A stretch of 64,000 nucleotides of DNA from an uncultured Bizionia sp. (GCA_947496215.1 CANMCF010000001.1:1-64000), one strand, 5' to 3'; counted from the stretch's first letter, positions 33,875 to 43,825 are shown. Numbers and translations are program-made. Notes: generated from the sequence alone by a model not told the origin.

Positions 33875-36800
33875 CTAATTCAATACCAACTTTTTTGTAA
33901 ACTTATGTTTGGTATTGAAGATGACTGCATGGTACATACCCGGAGAAAGATTCAATTTTACTTGATTCTCACCAGTTTTTAAAGAGGTCTGGGTTATTCT
34001 TTGACCAATTGAGTTGTATAGAATCATGGTCGCATTACCCCAATCCAAAGGCAAGAAGATGGATAATGCATTGTCTTGATTTACGGGATTTGGAAGAATG
34101 GAAGGGGTATTTGAATCATCTATTGTCTCTCCCACGGACAATATCGCATTTTCATTGGAGATTACAAACTGAGAAAAGGAATCCAAACCAAGTCCTGTCG
34201 AAAAGGTTATTTCCACATCAGTTCCAGAAACACCTGTTATGTTGTCCCCGATATCTATCTTGGTACCCCAACTATTACCGAAACCGTTGCTGCCTCTTTT
34301 GAACAAATTGTAAAAATTGGCAGGTGTAGTGCTAACATATTCAGCGTTTCCAGAGAAGGCAATGGATTCCAACGGTGTGAAACTTTGATTGAGACCATAG
34401 TTGTTCACGATGGTATATGAATTGAAATTGGACAATGCATCGGGTAATACATCAGGATTCATATTGCTTCGAGATACCCAAATGTCTCCATTGGGATAGG
34501 TCCCATTTGCAAAGGTCAAGGTTAGCCCTGTCGAGCCAAAATCTTTCAGTCCAGGAGAATTCACGTTTACTTTTTCACTAACTCCTCCAAAAACGGGAGC
34601 ATTGGATGATGCATGTGCATTCGCACTTGTGCCTTGGTATGTCAGGTAATTTGGGTTACCCGTCTTGTTTACGGAAATGTTCCCATTGGATTCGTTGAAT
34701 TGGTAATATGCAACCAAACCAGTAAATATGGGATCTGAAACATCGCTTTTCGTCAGGTGTCTCCATTGTCTTATTTCGTCGATGCTGAGAGGTCTATTCC
34801 AAATGCTTACTTCATCCATTTCCAGATTGGTATATCTGCTTGTATAACCACGACCATAGCGTCCTATGTCTATGTTGGTAAAAAGTTCGTTGGAAATGGC
34901 AGTATTGTTTATGCTCTCTTTGCCGTTGACGTAGATTCTAACATCGGTTCCATTGCTAACCAAGGCGATGTGAGACCATTCATTCGAAGGGGCTTGCAGT
35001 CCAGAAGACCACGACCAAGTAGGGTGGAAGCCCAATGTGTTGTTACCTCCCAAGAAGTTGAAGGCAAAAGCAGAATTTACGTCTTGTGTATTGAATATGG
35101 CACTATAATCCTCTTGTATTCCATTGGGTCTGATCCAACATGAAAAAGTAAATGAGTCCTTGTTCACGTTTAAATCTGTAACATTCAGGTAGTCATTGTT
35201 GGTTGCACCGGAAAGTGTAGCCAAATTCCCTGGTATGATTTCAGGTGTCGCATTACCACATTGGTTTGATACTTCGATGAAATCCGTTAGTGTCTGGGTA
35301 CTTGTACCGTAGTTGTCGGTAACCGTAAGTGTCACGTCATAAAAGCCATCTGTAGCATTTTCATAGGATACTTCGGGGTTTTCCTCGGTCGAAGTTGCTG
35401 GTGTGCCTCCTGGAAAACTCCATGACCAACTGGCACTTGCATTTCTAACGACGGAATAATCCTTGAATTGTACTTTTTCTGCAGCTGGACAAGTTATCTT
35501 TGACGAGCTTGCCGATATCAATGCATTGGTTGGGCTTATCTCATGTAAGTCATGGGAGAAAGCACCTCGAGAAGTACCTATCTTCAATTTGTTTTGATTG
35601 TAGTTGATAAACATGAACCTTATTTCGGACAATGGCAATCCCGACCCCAAAGGCGCCCAATTGGACATTGAATTGTTTCGGTAATAGATACCACTTTTGT
35701 TGCCTACGTAGACCCCTCCATTGGATCCTCTTTGAAAAACGATTTTCGTCATGGGGAAATCGGTCAAATTCGATTGCGTCAAATTACTCCAACTACTTCC
35801 ATAGTTGTTGGATTTTAGTATTTTGCAAGCAGATTGCACACCACTGTATGTAACCCATACTTCATTGGCATTCTCATCGCCAACAGCTATGTCGGATATG
35901 TTTGTTTGCCCAGAGGAAGCGGATGTGGAAGGAGTAATATCCGTCCATGTTGCCCCAGAATCGGAACTATGCCACAGCTTGTTGTTGTTCAAGCCTTCCA
36001 CCACATAGATATGGTTGGGGTTCTTCATCGAGATCTTTTCTCTGAAAACCTGATCGTTAAATGTCTTTACTATCGAAAGGCTATTTCCGTTGTCTTCAGT
36101 TTTTATCAATGAGTTCTTCCATATATTCAAATTCGGGTTTCCGGTAGGATACTGCCCAGCATGGTGTGTAATTATGGTGTAATAGTTATTGGGATGGAAT
36201 TCTATGGAATTGAAGTATGAATATATTCCTCCCAAGTCCAAATGGTTGGTTTCATTTATCAAGGTATGTGTTCCAGTTCTAAAATACCTGTAATTGCTAT
36301 ATCCTTGACTATATACATATCTGTCATCCAACGGATTCACATCCGTGTTGCCTTGGTCGGCTCCTGTACCATTGTACCAATCGAAACCGTTTCCCGATTC
36401 CTTGATCATTACTGGGCCATGATTGTTTCCTGAAGCTACCAAGTCTGTCTTGAAAGCACTACCGAACCCCCATAGCTCATGGTTGCTTATGCTATTGGTC
36501 AATGTGCTTAACGTAGTTCCATCGTCTGTAGTCAATACAGTTTCTCCATCCGATCCCACCAAGGTCGAATTGCTTATCAAATCTATGGTTCTGATATCTG
36601 AATGCGTCGTGGCCGAAGACAGGGAGAATGAATCTCCATTGTTTGTTGATACGTGTATTTTTTTATTTCCGTAGGACCCATATATAATCTTGTTTTCATT
36701 GTTTCTGTCCATACAGATGTCTCCATGATGAAGAATGGGGTCATGGTTGAAAGCATCTCCTATACCGGTAATCATATTTGTCTTAACGGATTCTTGTGCT

Positions 36801-37954
36801 CCATTAACGGCATTCAACCTATAGAGGTGAGCTGCTCGATGTCCATAGGCATTGTTGCCACTACCGACTGCAACATATATTGAATTGGCATTAGTAATAG
36901 GCAACAATAATTTTGCCCAACCGACTACTTGCCCATTTGCAGATGCATCCAAGGTCAGGGTTGCTATTTGTGAAAATGATGCTCCCGAGTCGTTGGAACG
37001 ATGGAGTCTGACTTGATTGTTGTGACTGGTACTCAAAGAATAGACAACATTAGCATTCGTGGTACTCCAATCCAACATCTCACTATGCAAGGAACTATCC
37101 CATATGCTATGATTTGCCAAATTTGTCAAGGTAGCTGACCAAGTTGCACCTCCATCCGTGGTTCTGTATAATTTATCTCCCCAACGCGCAATGACAATGT
37201 TTGGGTTGGATGTCGATACTGCAATGTCGTAGGCCTTGCCTGAGAAGTTGGAATTGGTCAAAGACGTTGCCAACCAATTCAATCCACCATCAATGGATTT
37301 TATGACGTGCGTATCACTAATTGCGTATACGATTTGTGGATTGGAAATTGCGACGTCCAAATCCAAATACGCTTCATCTGGCATGTTGGAATCTACCAAA
37401 CTCCAGTTGCTTCCTCCATTTGTTGTCATCCAAAGTCCACCCGTAACAAATGAGACGAACATCCTTTGGCTATTGGTAGGGTCAATTCTGTTCAAATAGA
37501 CATAACCCCCGTGGTTTCCACTTCCGGAATAATTTGTTGTTGCACTGTTTACGGGACCCAGCATTGTCCATGTTCCTACGGTACTTGTTGATACGTCACT
37601 AGAAGTATTCAACGGAGTATTGTAATGGGCAGCTCTGTCTATTTTTGGTTCGGCTTGTACATAACCGTTTCCGTCCAAGTAAAACAACTTGGATTTCATC
37701 CAACTTTCCCCCAACATTCGAGGTTTGCTCTTTTCCCATTTATGATTACCGAAATAAGTGTCGAATTTTTGCTTTACTTCAAAATAGTCTACACCATTTT
37801 TCATATTTGAAAACCAAGGTTGGCTCTTATGCTCGATTTCATATTTTAAATCCTCATCGCTGGAATGTTTACCATCCTGTTCATCTTTTTTTACGTCTTG
37901 CGAGTAAATAAATGTTGTTGCAAGCAACAGCATCAATAAATTTAAATGTTTCAT
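33875..37954 (-). CDS. Giant T9SS-secreted sortilin-like/PKD/LamG protein
   Basis: The track start (38083) reads through 43 residues that resemble a leader; the Met at residue 44 gives MKHLNLLMLLLATTFIYSQ, a proper signal peptide, and is preferred (1359 aa). Sortilin/BNR blades with Asp-box motifs ('SIDGGLNWLATS', 'TTDGGATWSATL', 'SSDSGATWTDITP') fill ~100-770. A PKD domain follows ('ASWSWSFPGGTPATSTEENPE'-type), then a LamG/concanavalin-like domain ('FTFSCWIRPNG'), and a Por tail ending 'GMYHAVIFNTKHKFTKKLVLN'. It is exported by T9SS and probably binds surface polymers. Substrate unknown. Confidence 0.85.
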   Translation of the reverse strand: MKHLNLLMLLLATTFIYSQDVKKDEQDGKHSSDEDLKYEIEHKSQPWFSNMKNGVDYFEVKQKFDTYFGNHKWEKSKPRMLGESWMKSKLFYLDGNGYVQAEPKIDRAAHYNTPLNTSSDVSTSTVGTWTMLGPVNSATTNYSGSGNHGGYVYLNRIDPTNSQRMFVSFVTGGLWMTTNGGSNWSLVDSNMPDEAYLDLDVAISNPQIVYAISDTHVIKSIDGGLNWLATSLTNSNFSGKAYDIAVSTSNPNIVIARWGDKLYRTTDGGATWSATLTNLANHSIWDSSLHSEMLDWSTTNANVVYSLSTSHNNQVRLHRSNDSGASFSQIATLTLDASANGQVVGWAKLLLPITNANSIYVAVGSGNNAYGHRAAHLYRLNAVNGAQESVKTNMITGIGDAFNHDPILHHGDICMDRNNENKIIYGSYGNKKIHVSTNNGDSFSLSSATTHSDIRTIDLISNSTLVGSDGETVLTTDDGTTLSTLTNSISNHELWGFGSAFKTDLVASGNNHGPVMIKESGNGFDWYNGTGADQGNTDVNPLDDRYVYSQGYSNYRYFRTGTHTLINETNHLDLGGIYSYFNSIEFHPNNYYTIITHHAGQYPTGNPNLNIWKNSLIKTEDNGNSLSIVKTFNDQVFREKISMKNPNHIYVVEGLNNNKLWHSSDSGATWTDITPSTSASSGQTNISDIAVGDENANEVWVTYSGVQSACKILKSNNYGSSWSNLTQSNLTDFPMTKIVFQRGSNGGVYVGNKSGIYYRNNSMSNWAPLGSGLPLSEIRFMFINYNQNKLKIGTSRGAFSHDLHEISPTNALISASSSKITCPAAEKVQFKDYSVVRNASASWSWSFPGGTPATSTEENPEVSYENATDGFYDVTLTVTDNYGTSTQTLTDFIEVSNQCGNATPEIIPGNLATLSGATNNDYLNVTDLNVNKDSFTFSCWIRPNGIQEDYSAIFNTQDVNSAFAFNFLGGNNTLGFHPTWSWSSGLQAPSNEWSHIALVSNGTDVRIYVNGKESINNTAISNELFTNIDIGRYGRGYTSRYTNLEMDEVSIWNRPLSIDEIRQWRHLTKSDVSDPIFTGLVAYYQFNESNGNISVNKTGNPNYLTYQGTSANAHASSNAPVFGGVSEKVNVNSPGLKDFGSTGLTLTFANGTYPNGDIWVSRSNMNPDVLPDALSNFNSYTIVNNYGLNQSFTPLESIAFSGNAEYVSTTPANFYNLFKRGSNGFGNSWGTKIDIGDNITGVSGTDVEITFSTGLGLDSFSQFVISNENAILSVGETIDDSNTPSILPNPVNQDNALSIFLPLDWGNATMILYNSIGQRITQTSLKTGENQVKLNLSPGMYHAVIFNTKHKFTKKLVLN

Positions 37955-38153
37955 TTTTGGTCTTAATTTTAGGTTGTGGCTATCCATAAATATAATATAA
38001 AGGTAAAGAACGAATTTATAACATAGGTCATTTTGTTTCAACTTTAAATAATGGAAGAATAAAATACAACCAAGAAATGTCATTCAAAAATCTACCTTGC
38101 CCATATGATGGGGTTATTGTTAAACGGTTCTATTTAAAATTCTCAATTTGGTA

Positions 38154-39011
38154 TTAAAGACCAGTAGGGGCACTGGGTGCGCCACCGTAATGAGATCCTC
38201 CCATATCATGGTTTTCATCAGATAGTTTATTGGTTAGCGAAGCAGGTACAACCACACAATGCAAAGTCCATGTACCATCGATACCATTTTCTGAAGTAAT
38301 GTCTTTATGGTCAGCTCTAAGTCTCCACGTACCTCCATAGGAATATGCCAGGACTGATGTTCCTGCATATCTATCTGGAGTATTTGGATTTACCTGTAGT
38401 AGCGTATCAAAGGAATGTCCCACGATCATAAGGTAATATTCCGAAGAAGGTATTTTCGTGTCAAACTCATAAACCCAATCATCCAATACATTGGCCAAGT
38501 TGTAGGTGACAAAATTGAATACTGGAAAACCAGTTGCTTTTACTTCACCGCTTGGTACGGTACCCAAAAGCGTCAATTGTTCGCCAGCTGCGGCATTTGA
38601 AGAGCCTTCCAGCCATAGCTTTTGTCTTATTCTGACATCTCCATCAACATCCAAATCTCTAGTAGGAATGGTAGTTCCGACGCCTACGTTTCCAGTGTTG
38701 GCATTGTATATGTCATTTCCGCTTATAGTCCAATCGTTGTCTGCAGATCCTCCTCCTCCAAAAGGTTGCCAAGCACTACCATCGTAATAGTAAAAGCCAG
38801 CAGTATTGTTGGTTTGATAGATCAATAAACCAGTAGCAGGAGTAGTTATGGCATTTCTTTCCGTCTGTGTCAACCTAGGTATTAGGATTCCTGAATCCGT
38901 GGATTCGATTTCCAGAGCAGCACTGGCATCTGGATTTGTTGTTCCTATGCCTACTTGAGAAAAAGAATAAAAAGTGCTTGTCATTAAAATGAGGAGTAAT
39001 AAATATTTCAT
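38154..39011 (-). CDS. Secreted 'VGIGTTNP' family protein
   Basis: A 285-residue secreted protein (signal MKYLLLLILMTSTFYSFS). The mature N-terminus 'QVGIGTTNPDASAALEIEST' is followed by 'TGLLIYQTNNTAGFYYYDGS', hallmarks of a large flavobacterial family of surface proteins distantly like phage tail fibres. A C-terminal beta domain ends 'GGSHYGGAPSAPTGL'. No enzymatic motif. A similar but different VGIGTT protein occurs at 60446-61075. The family's role is unknown (adhesion suspected). Confidence 0.8.
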   Translation of the reverse strand: MKYLLLLILMTSTFYSFSQVGIGTTNPDASAALEIESTDSGILIPRLTQTERNAITTPATGLLIYQTNNTAGFYYYDGSAWQPFGGGGSADNDWTISGNDIYNANTGNVGVGTTIPTRDLDVDGDVRIRQKLWLEGSSNAAAGEQLTLLGTVPSGEVKATGFPVFNFVTYNLANVLDDWVYEFDTKIPSSEYYLMIVGHSFDTLLQVNPNTPDRYAGTSVLAYSYGGTWRLRADHKDITSENGIDGTWTLHCVVVPASLTNKLSDENHDMGGSHYGGAPSAPTGL

Positions 39012-39393
39012 AGTTAAGGTGTTAGTTTTGGTTATGTTTAAATATATGTTCTTCTTGATGAAGTTTATGGAGTAAATGAATATAAAACGATGAAAAGAAG
39101 GTATTTAAGGTGGAATTACGGAAGATTGAATGGTTTTCTATTGAAAACAATTTCTTTTTTGTAATTATCTGTAAATTAGATTATTGCATCCTCATTATTA
39201 TCATGCAATAGTTGTGTTTTAACATATTTGTCCTATATGTAAACAAGGGTATTTGGTTGAAAATGATGCTCAATATTGAATTCAATGGAGCCCATTGTCA
39301 ATATTTTGAAAGTTTAGTTTGTTCACTTGGTAGGAAGGATGTTTTTTGGCACCATATAAGTGAAAGTAGTCTGGGGGTTTTGTGATGCTGAAG
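39012..39393. other. Gene-free spacer
   Basis: About 380 bases without a credible ORF; AT-rich. A loose ATTGCAT/ATGCAAT arm pair (near 39182-39209) is the only symmetry I see. I see no RNA gene or strong terminator. Confidence 0.4.
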
Positions 39394-39921
39394 TTATTTT
39401 TTCATGAATGCATCGAGGTTGTTTAATCCGTAGGCATCGGCAAAATCTCTCTCTCCAATGGTATTGGCTTCGTCAGAATCATAATCCATCAATATTTTCC
39501 ATTTGCCATTTTCCTTTGCAAGGATGACATGAAATTGTCCGTAATATATTCGTTCGTTTTGCTTGCCTTTGTTGGCAATGAGCTTGTATATGCCTCTTTC
39601 ACTTGCAATGGAATCATTGTTTATCCTTTCGAAAAAGCGAAGAGCGATGTCATTTGTATTCTTGTTTTCCTTTGCTTTTTGAAATCGGACCTTGTAGTTG
39701 TCTATGTAGTTTTTGTAATCGGTTATTCTTTTGCCTCCAGAAATACGGATCAACTTCTTAGAATGAATTTCTGCCATCAGACTATAGTCCAATGTTTCGA
39801 ATGCCTGATGGAATTTGCCCCATACCTCGTTGATTTCCTTGAGATCGTTCAGGGTTTGGGAATTACCTTGAGTCGTAAATACAAAAAGGAACAGGAGGAA
39901 GGTTATACATTTGTTGAACAT
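39394..39921 (-). CDS. Secreted NTF2/SnoaL-like protein (DUF4440-like)
   Basis: A 175-residue product with a Sec signal (MFNKCITFLLFLFVFTTQGNS). The mature part starts 'TLNDLKEINEVWGKFHQAFE' and ends 'FHVILAKENGKWKILMDYDS', the typical helix-plus-curved-sheet pattern of NTF2-like proteins (DUF4440/SnoaL) with a terminal W-K-I strand. No catalytic residues can be assigned. Role unknown. Confidence 0.7.
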   Translation of the reverse strand: MFNKCITFLLFLFVFTTQGNSQTLNDLKEINEVWGKFHQAFETLDYSLMAEIHSKKLIRISGGKRITDYKNYIDNYKVRFQKAKENKNTNDIALRFFERINNDSIASERGIYKLIANKGKQNERIYYGQFHVILAKENGKWKILMDYDSDEANTIGERDFADAYGLNNLDAFMKK

Positions 39922-40395
39922 GACTATAATGTTTTCGAATACATATAAATATAAGGAAATTCGATGAAAGTGACATTAGGTGGATGCGTTTGATCCTTAT
40001 TGTAGAAACTGAAAAGTAGTTCCCAATTTTGTTTTAATGTTTTTGATTGTCTCTATTGACCAAATGGATGGATAGTTGATAATTCCACCAATTCCTTCCT
40101 CACTTCCTTTAATTTTTGAGAATATATTAAACTTTTTATTCCGACTAGCAACCTGGATTGAATTTGAGAAAAACGATTGTCTGATTCTGGAGGTCATTAA
40201 AACTAATTATTCTACTTTTAAACAGTTCGGTTTTTGGGGAAGCTTACAAACTAGTTGCACTTATTTTCCTTATATCTACAATAGTGTAAAATCTATCGTA
40301 TTTCAATATAACATAAAATATATTTATGAGAATAAGAAAACAGTAGAATTATGAATATGATTCAAATAAAAACGAACAGATTCCAATTTCTTTTT
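39922..40395. other. Spacer with no convincing gene
   Basis: Gene-free by my reading. The two short ORFs here (39997..40197 on minus, 40076..40354 on plus) have no recognisable motif and unlikely codon use. It may hold a decayed fragment. Confidence 0.35.
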
Positions 40396-41364
40396 TCATA
40401 GATGATCGTTGCCATATCTATTCAAGATACTTGTTAGCAAGCAGATATCTATTTTTTTTCCTGTAAGCACCAATACGACATTTTTGCCAGCGTATTTCTT
40501 TGAAGTTAGCAAAGGAGATATGGTTAATGCACAAGCAGGTTCTATGATGGTTTGATGGTGTTTTATTGTGAATGCCAATGCTTTTTTGATATTTTCTTCC
40601 GACACGAGTTCAAAGTGAGCAATCAATCGTTTGCAGATGTCAAAGGTGATGGCGTTGGCTTCTATGCCACCAGCTGTAGCATCTGAAATGGTTGCTGATT
40701 TGCTAGGGGGCACAATGGTTCCCCTTTGAATGGATTGATACATTTCTGCAGCGTTCATCGGTTGGCAACCAACAATCTTCACATTATTACTGTCTGCATG
40801 ATAACTGGCAATTCCAGAGATTAATCCGCCGCCGCCGATAGGTGCCAATACAACATCTGCCTCAGGTAATTGTTCTTGAATTTCATGGGCAATGGTACCT
40901 TGTCCCTTTATTATTTCAACATCGTTGTATGGATGAATTAAAACTCCTTCTATCTCTTTGGCATGTTGGGTGGCTTTGGCTTCTGTTTCCATGCTGTTCT
41001 TGCCATGGAAGATTTTTTCCAAGGGGTACTGTTTCAACGCCTCTATTTTTGCATTGTTTGTTTTTTCTGGCAAGAACAAGATGCCTTTGCATCCATTTTC
41101 TCTTATTGCATGACCAAAGGCTGCAGCATGATTTCCAGTAGATGCTGCAACAAAGGGCTTTTTGAACTCTGTGGCATTGATGGTATTGAACTTGCTCAAT
41201 ACGCCTCTTATCTTAAAAGAGCCGGTTTGTTGCAAATGTTCCATTTTCAAGTACACGTTGGCGCCTGAAATGGCACTTAATTCTGAGGAAAACACCAATG
41301 GGGTCTTATAGATGTCGTCCTTGATTCCCTCATATGCTTGTTCAATGTCGGATTTGGAAATCAT
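40396..41364 (-). CDS. Threonine/serine dehydratase-like PLP enzyme
   Basis: A 322-residue fold-type II PLP enzyme. 'LKMEHLQQTGSFKIRGVL' carries the Schiff-base Lys (S-F-K-x-R-G), 'AASTGNHAAAFGHA' contacts the substrate, and 'VVLAPIGGGGLISGIASY' is the glycine loop that binds phosphate. The family deaminates threonine/serine, but also includes EutB-like hydroxyectoine dehydratases. It lacks the ACT regulatory domain of biosynthetic IlvA, so it is catabolic-type or an alternative-substrate enzyme. Its start overlaps the M28 gene stop by four bases (operon). It is controlled by the leader at 42864-43006. Confidence 0.88.
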   Translation of the reverse strand: MISKSDIEQAYEGIKDDIYKTPLVFSSELSAISGANVYLKMEHLQQTGSFKIRGVLSKFNTINATEFKKPFVAASTGNHAAAFGHAIRENGCKGILFLPEKTNNAKIEALKQYPLEKIFHGKNSMETEAKATQHAKEIEGVLIHPYNDVEIIKGQGTIAHEIQEQLPEADVVLAPIGGGGLISGIASYHADSNNVKIVGCQPMNAAEMYQSIQRGTIVPPSKSATISDATAGGIEANAITFDICKRLIAHFELVSEENIKKALAFTIKHHQTIIEPACALTISPLLTSKKYAGKNVVLVLTGKKIDICLLTSILNRYGNDHL

Positions 41365-42836
41365 TGCTTGGAATATGGGAAATATTGATCTATTGATTCA
41401 ATGGAGGCTTTGATTAGCTTTACGACATTTATGTAAAATTCCGGATTAGTCGCTTCTGTATCATCTGTTGCTTTATGATAACCAGGGTGATCTTCTTCAC
41501 TGAATGTTATGTTGGGGATGTCCTTTTCGAAAAAAGGGGCATTGTCCGATGAATGCATCCAATAGTCTTTTGTCTTGTCATCTGGGTCGTCATGACCATA
41601 GGACACCACCAGTGAACTTTTGTTGGCTACTGCTTCGATGGCAGGCTTGAACTGTGGATATTGAAATGTCCCAACTACATATATTTCATTTTTTGGATTA
41701 CGGCTAATCATATCAAAATTGATGTTCAACACGATGTTTTCCAATGGAATGTATGGTTTGGCTACAAAGTCCTTGGAACCATGTAGTCCCAATTCTTCAG
41801 CATCGAAGGCTGCGAAGACAATGGAATGTTCAGGTTGGTTTTTGGAAAAGTAATTGGCCATATGCAACAATGCCGAGGTCCCTGAAGCGTTATCGTCTGC
41901 TCCATTGTAAATGGTGTCGTTTACAATACCCAGGTGATCGTAGTGAGCACCGATGACAATATACCTTTCTGCATATGTTTTCCCTTTGATGTATCCAACG
42001 ATGTTGGTTCCTTGTCTTTCTTTCTTGGTTTTTTCATCCATAAAGGTAAATGGTACATCATAATCATTGTCGAATTGCAACAAACCAGCGTTTTCAAAAT
42101 GGGTTTTGATTAATTCTTGGGCTTCATCGTTATTACCGGTTCCTCTCCCTTTGAATGCATCGGAAGCCAATTTTTCTTGAACATCCAAAAGTGAATCATA
42201 TAAATCGGTAGCTACATTGTATTGTTCCATCTCTTTGCTGGTCATCCAATGTATGTCATCCGCAGGAGCTGCTTCCAATGTGTACCAGTAAAAATCTAGA
42301 GGAATGTTCATTTTGGCATAGTAATTCAGGTATTTCTCGTGTTCTTTATGGTCTTTCGGATAATCCAAGGCCACACTGTCCATTCCTGCCCATGAATGGA
42401 CTCCTAGTTTTCCAGTGGAATGCACGGCTCTTTCCTTTCCAGCCAAGAACATGTCGGTTCCACCTGAGGCCACCATTCCGTTTTCTGGAATGTAGGTATT
42501 GATGTTGTGTTTTCTGATTTCCAATGAAGCAACAAGGTTGATTTCATCATCTATGGAACCAGGCACATCTTCCATTACCAAGGTGGTGATGGATGGGTTT
42601 TCTGACAGCGCTTGTTTGATGTCTTTTAATGTGTTGGAATAAATGACCCCTTTCATATAGATCGTATCCTTTTCCTGCTGATTTTCCTTATAATGGAATT
42701 CAGCGACCTGACCACCTTCCAACTTCATTAAAATTCTTTGCCCCAAAGCACTTGAGTATAAGACTTCTGGAAAGAAGAATACGATTGCAACAAGTAGGAG
42801 TATGATCATTCCGATAATAATACCTGCTTTTTTCAT
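41361..42836 (-). CDS. Fused ClpP-like / M28 peptidase
   Basis: A 491-residue protein. One N-terminal transmembrane or signal helix (MKKAGIIIGMIILLLVAIVFFF) is followed by a ClpP/crotonase-like domain (~50-205, 'SITTLVMEDVPGSIDDEINL', 'NGMVASGGTDMFLAGKE'), then by an M28 aminopeptidase domain (~265-485): 'VIGAHYDHLG' (metal His), 'NGADDNASGTSALL' (bridging Asp), 'VFAAFDAEELGLHGSKDF' (catalytic Glu pair), 'FSEEDHPGYHKATDD' (second His). The M28 half should bind two zinc ions and release amino acids at the cell envelope. The ClpP-like half is of SDH_sah/COG3904 type and may be a protease or binding module. Operon with the dehydratase. Confidence 0.85.
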   Translation of the reverse strand: MKKAGIIIGMIILLLVAIVFFFPEVLYSSALGQRILMKLEGGQVAEFHYKENQQEKDTIYMKGVIYSNTLKDIKQALSENPSITTLVMEDVPGSIDDEINLVASLEIRKHNINTYIPENGMVASGGTDMFLAGKERAVHSTGKLGVHSWAGMDSVALDYPKDHKEHEKYLNYYAKMNIPLDFYWYTLEAAPADDIHWMTSKEMEQYNVATDLYDSLLDVQEKLASDAFKGRGTGNNDEAQELIKTHFENAGLLQFDNDYDVPFTFMDEKTKKERQGTNIVGYIKGKTYAERYIVIGAHYDHLGIVNDTIYNGADDNASGTSALLHMANYFSKNQPEHSIVFAAFDAEELGLHGSKDFVAKPYIPLENIVLNINFDMISRNPKNEIYVVGTFQYPQFKPAIEAVANKSSLVVSYGHDDPDDKTKDYWMHSSDNAPFFEKDIPNITFSEEDHPGYHKATDDTEATNPEFYINVVKLIKASIESIDQYFPYSKQ

Positions 42837-42863
42837 AAATAGAATTTGTTAATGATTTAAAAT

Positions 42864-43006
42864 AGAAAACCCTCCATACACCAAAAATCAATTTTTATTG
42901 ATTTTTTAAGGTATACGGAGGGTTTCCGTAAGAAACTCATTTACTTTCCCAATTTCTTCCTTAAAGCTGGAAAATAAATGTGCAACAAACTTGTTGCTAG
43001 GTTTCT
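42864..43006 (-). promoter_or_regulatory. Structured leader with terminator, riboswitch/attenuator candidate, copy 2
   Basis: Same element as 31784-31920, upstream of the M28-dehydratase operon: AGAAACCTAGCAAC, hairpin with GCAAC..GTTGC arms, CTTTAAGGAAG, then the identical GTTTCTTACGGAAACC. The terminator AAACCCTCCGTATACC ... GGTGTATGGAGGGTTT keeps all 16 pairs, with G-T wobbles replacing Watson-Crick pairs at two positions. The T-tract is shorter than in copy 1. It lies about 30 bases before the ATG of 42836. Confidence 0.75.
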
Positions 43007-43160
43007 AGTGTTGCTAATTTAAGAAAAATAAGTTAATATAATTGCTTTATGATTAATGAACTTGCTTTGGGAAATATTTCAAAAGACATTTTGCTTTCAA
43101 TGAACTGTTCCAATTCTTCATTGTCTTATGCGATTCATTCCAAATCAAAGTCAATGCATT

Positions 43161-43652
43161 TTACGCCTTGTTGGATAGCACTTTTTTGTATTCTTCAATG
43201 ATTTCGGCATTGGAACGATACCATCCCAATCGCATGGAGTCAAATTCATCTTTTCCTTCATGTCTGTATACATCAATCGCCTTCAAGGCTTCATTAATTG
43301 AATCCTCCACAAGTGTTGCGCCGGAAGGGACTTTTGGATTGTCAATCCCGTCAAAGGAGATTAAGGGGCCAATGATTCTTTCTCCATCATGCCACGCTTT
43401 GGATATTTGGACTCCTGTCCCTCCAAAATAATCAGTTTCAATATATGCACACTTTCCATTGAACGATAACTCCTTTAAAGTCTTTCTTGTCTTCTTGGTC
43501 AACTCCTCATAAGGTCCCAGTGTTGATTCTGAGTAGTTTGTTCCATGTTTGTTGTTAAATGGGATTAAATGATAATTACCAGCCAAAATCACATTTGGTA
43601 GTTCTCCATCGTATTCAAAGCTTGTTATTATTCCATTTATCGTATGCGCCAT
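43161..43652 (-). CDS. Cytosolic protein of unknown function
   Basis: A 163-residue protein without signal or transmembrane segment. Sequence includes 'LAGNYHLIPFNNKHGTNYSE', 'YIETDYFGGTGVQISKAWHD' and 'MRLGWYRSNAEIIEEYKKVL'. I do not recognise the family. It is compact and well-formed and has normal codon use for the region, so it is probably real. It lies between the leader copy 2 and the GH31 gene on the minus strand. Confidence 0.65.
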   Translation of the reverse strand: MAHTINGIITSFEYDGELPNVILAGNYHLIPFNNKHGTNYSESTLGPYEELTKKTRKTLKELSFNGKCAYIETDYFGGTGVQISKAWHDGERIIGPLISFDGIDNPKVPSGATLVEDSINEALKAIDVYRHEGKDEFDSMRLGWYRSNAEIIEEYKKVLSNKA

Positions 43653-43825
43653 TTCAATTTAATCTTGCGGTTTATGTATGAAGTATGATACACTTTAGGG
43701 ATTATGCGTTTTTAGTCGTTCTCTCTGTTGCCAGTTTGTTGAATGCCGTTTGTCCTATCGGTATTGTAATAAATGCAAAAATCAATTTCACGGATCTCAT
43801 TTTTCTTATTTCAAGATCTTGATCA

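Noticed and set aside
34009-37911. Plus-strand ORFs within the giant T9SS protein gene
   Set aside because: Antisense shadow frames with atypical residue composition (Cys/Ile/Ser rich) and no motifs.
39997-40354. Short ORFs on both strands in 39922-40395
   Set aside because: No motif, no signal, poor start context; treated as gene-free spacer.
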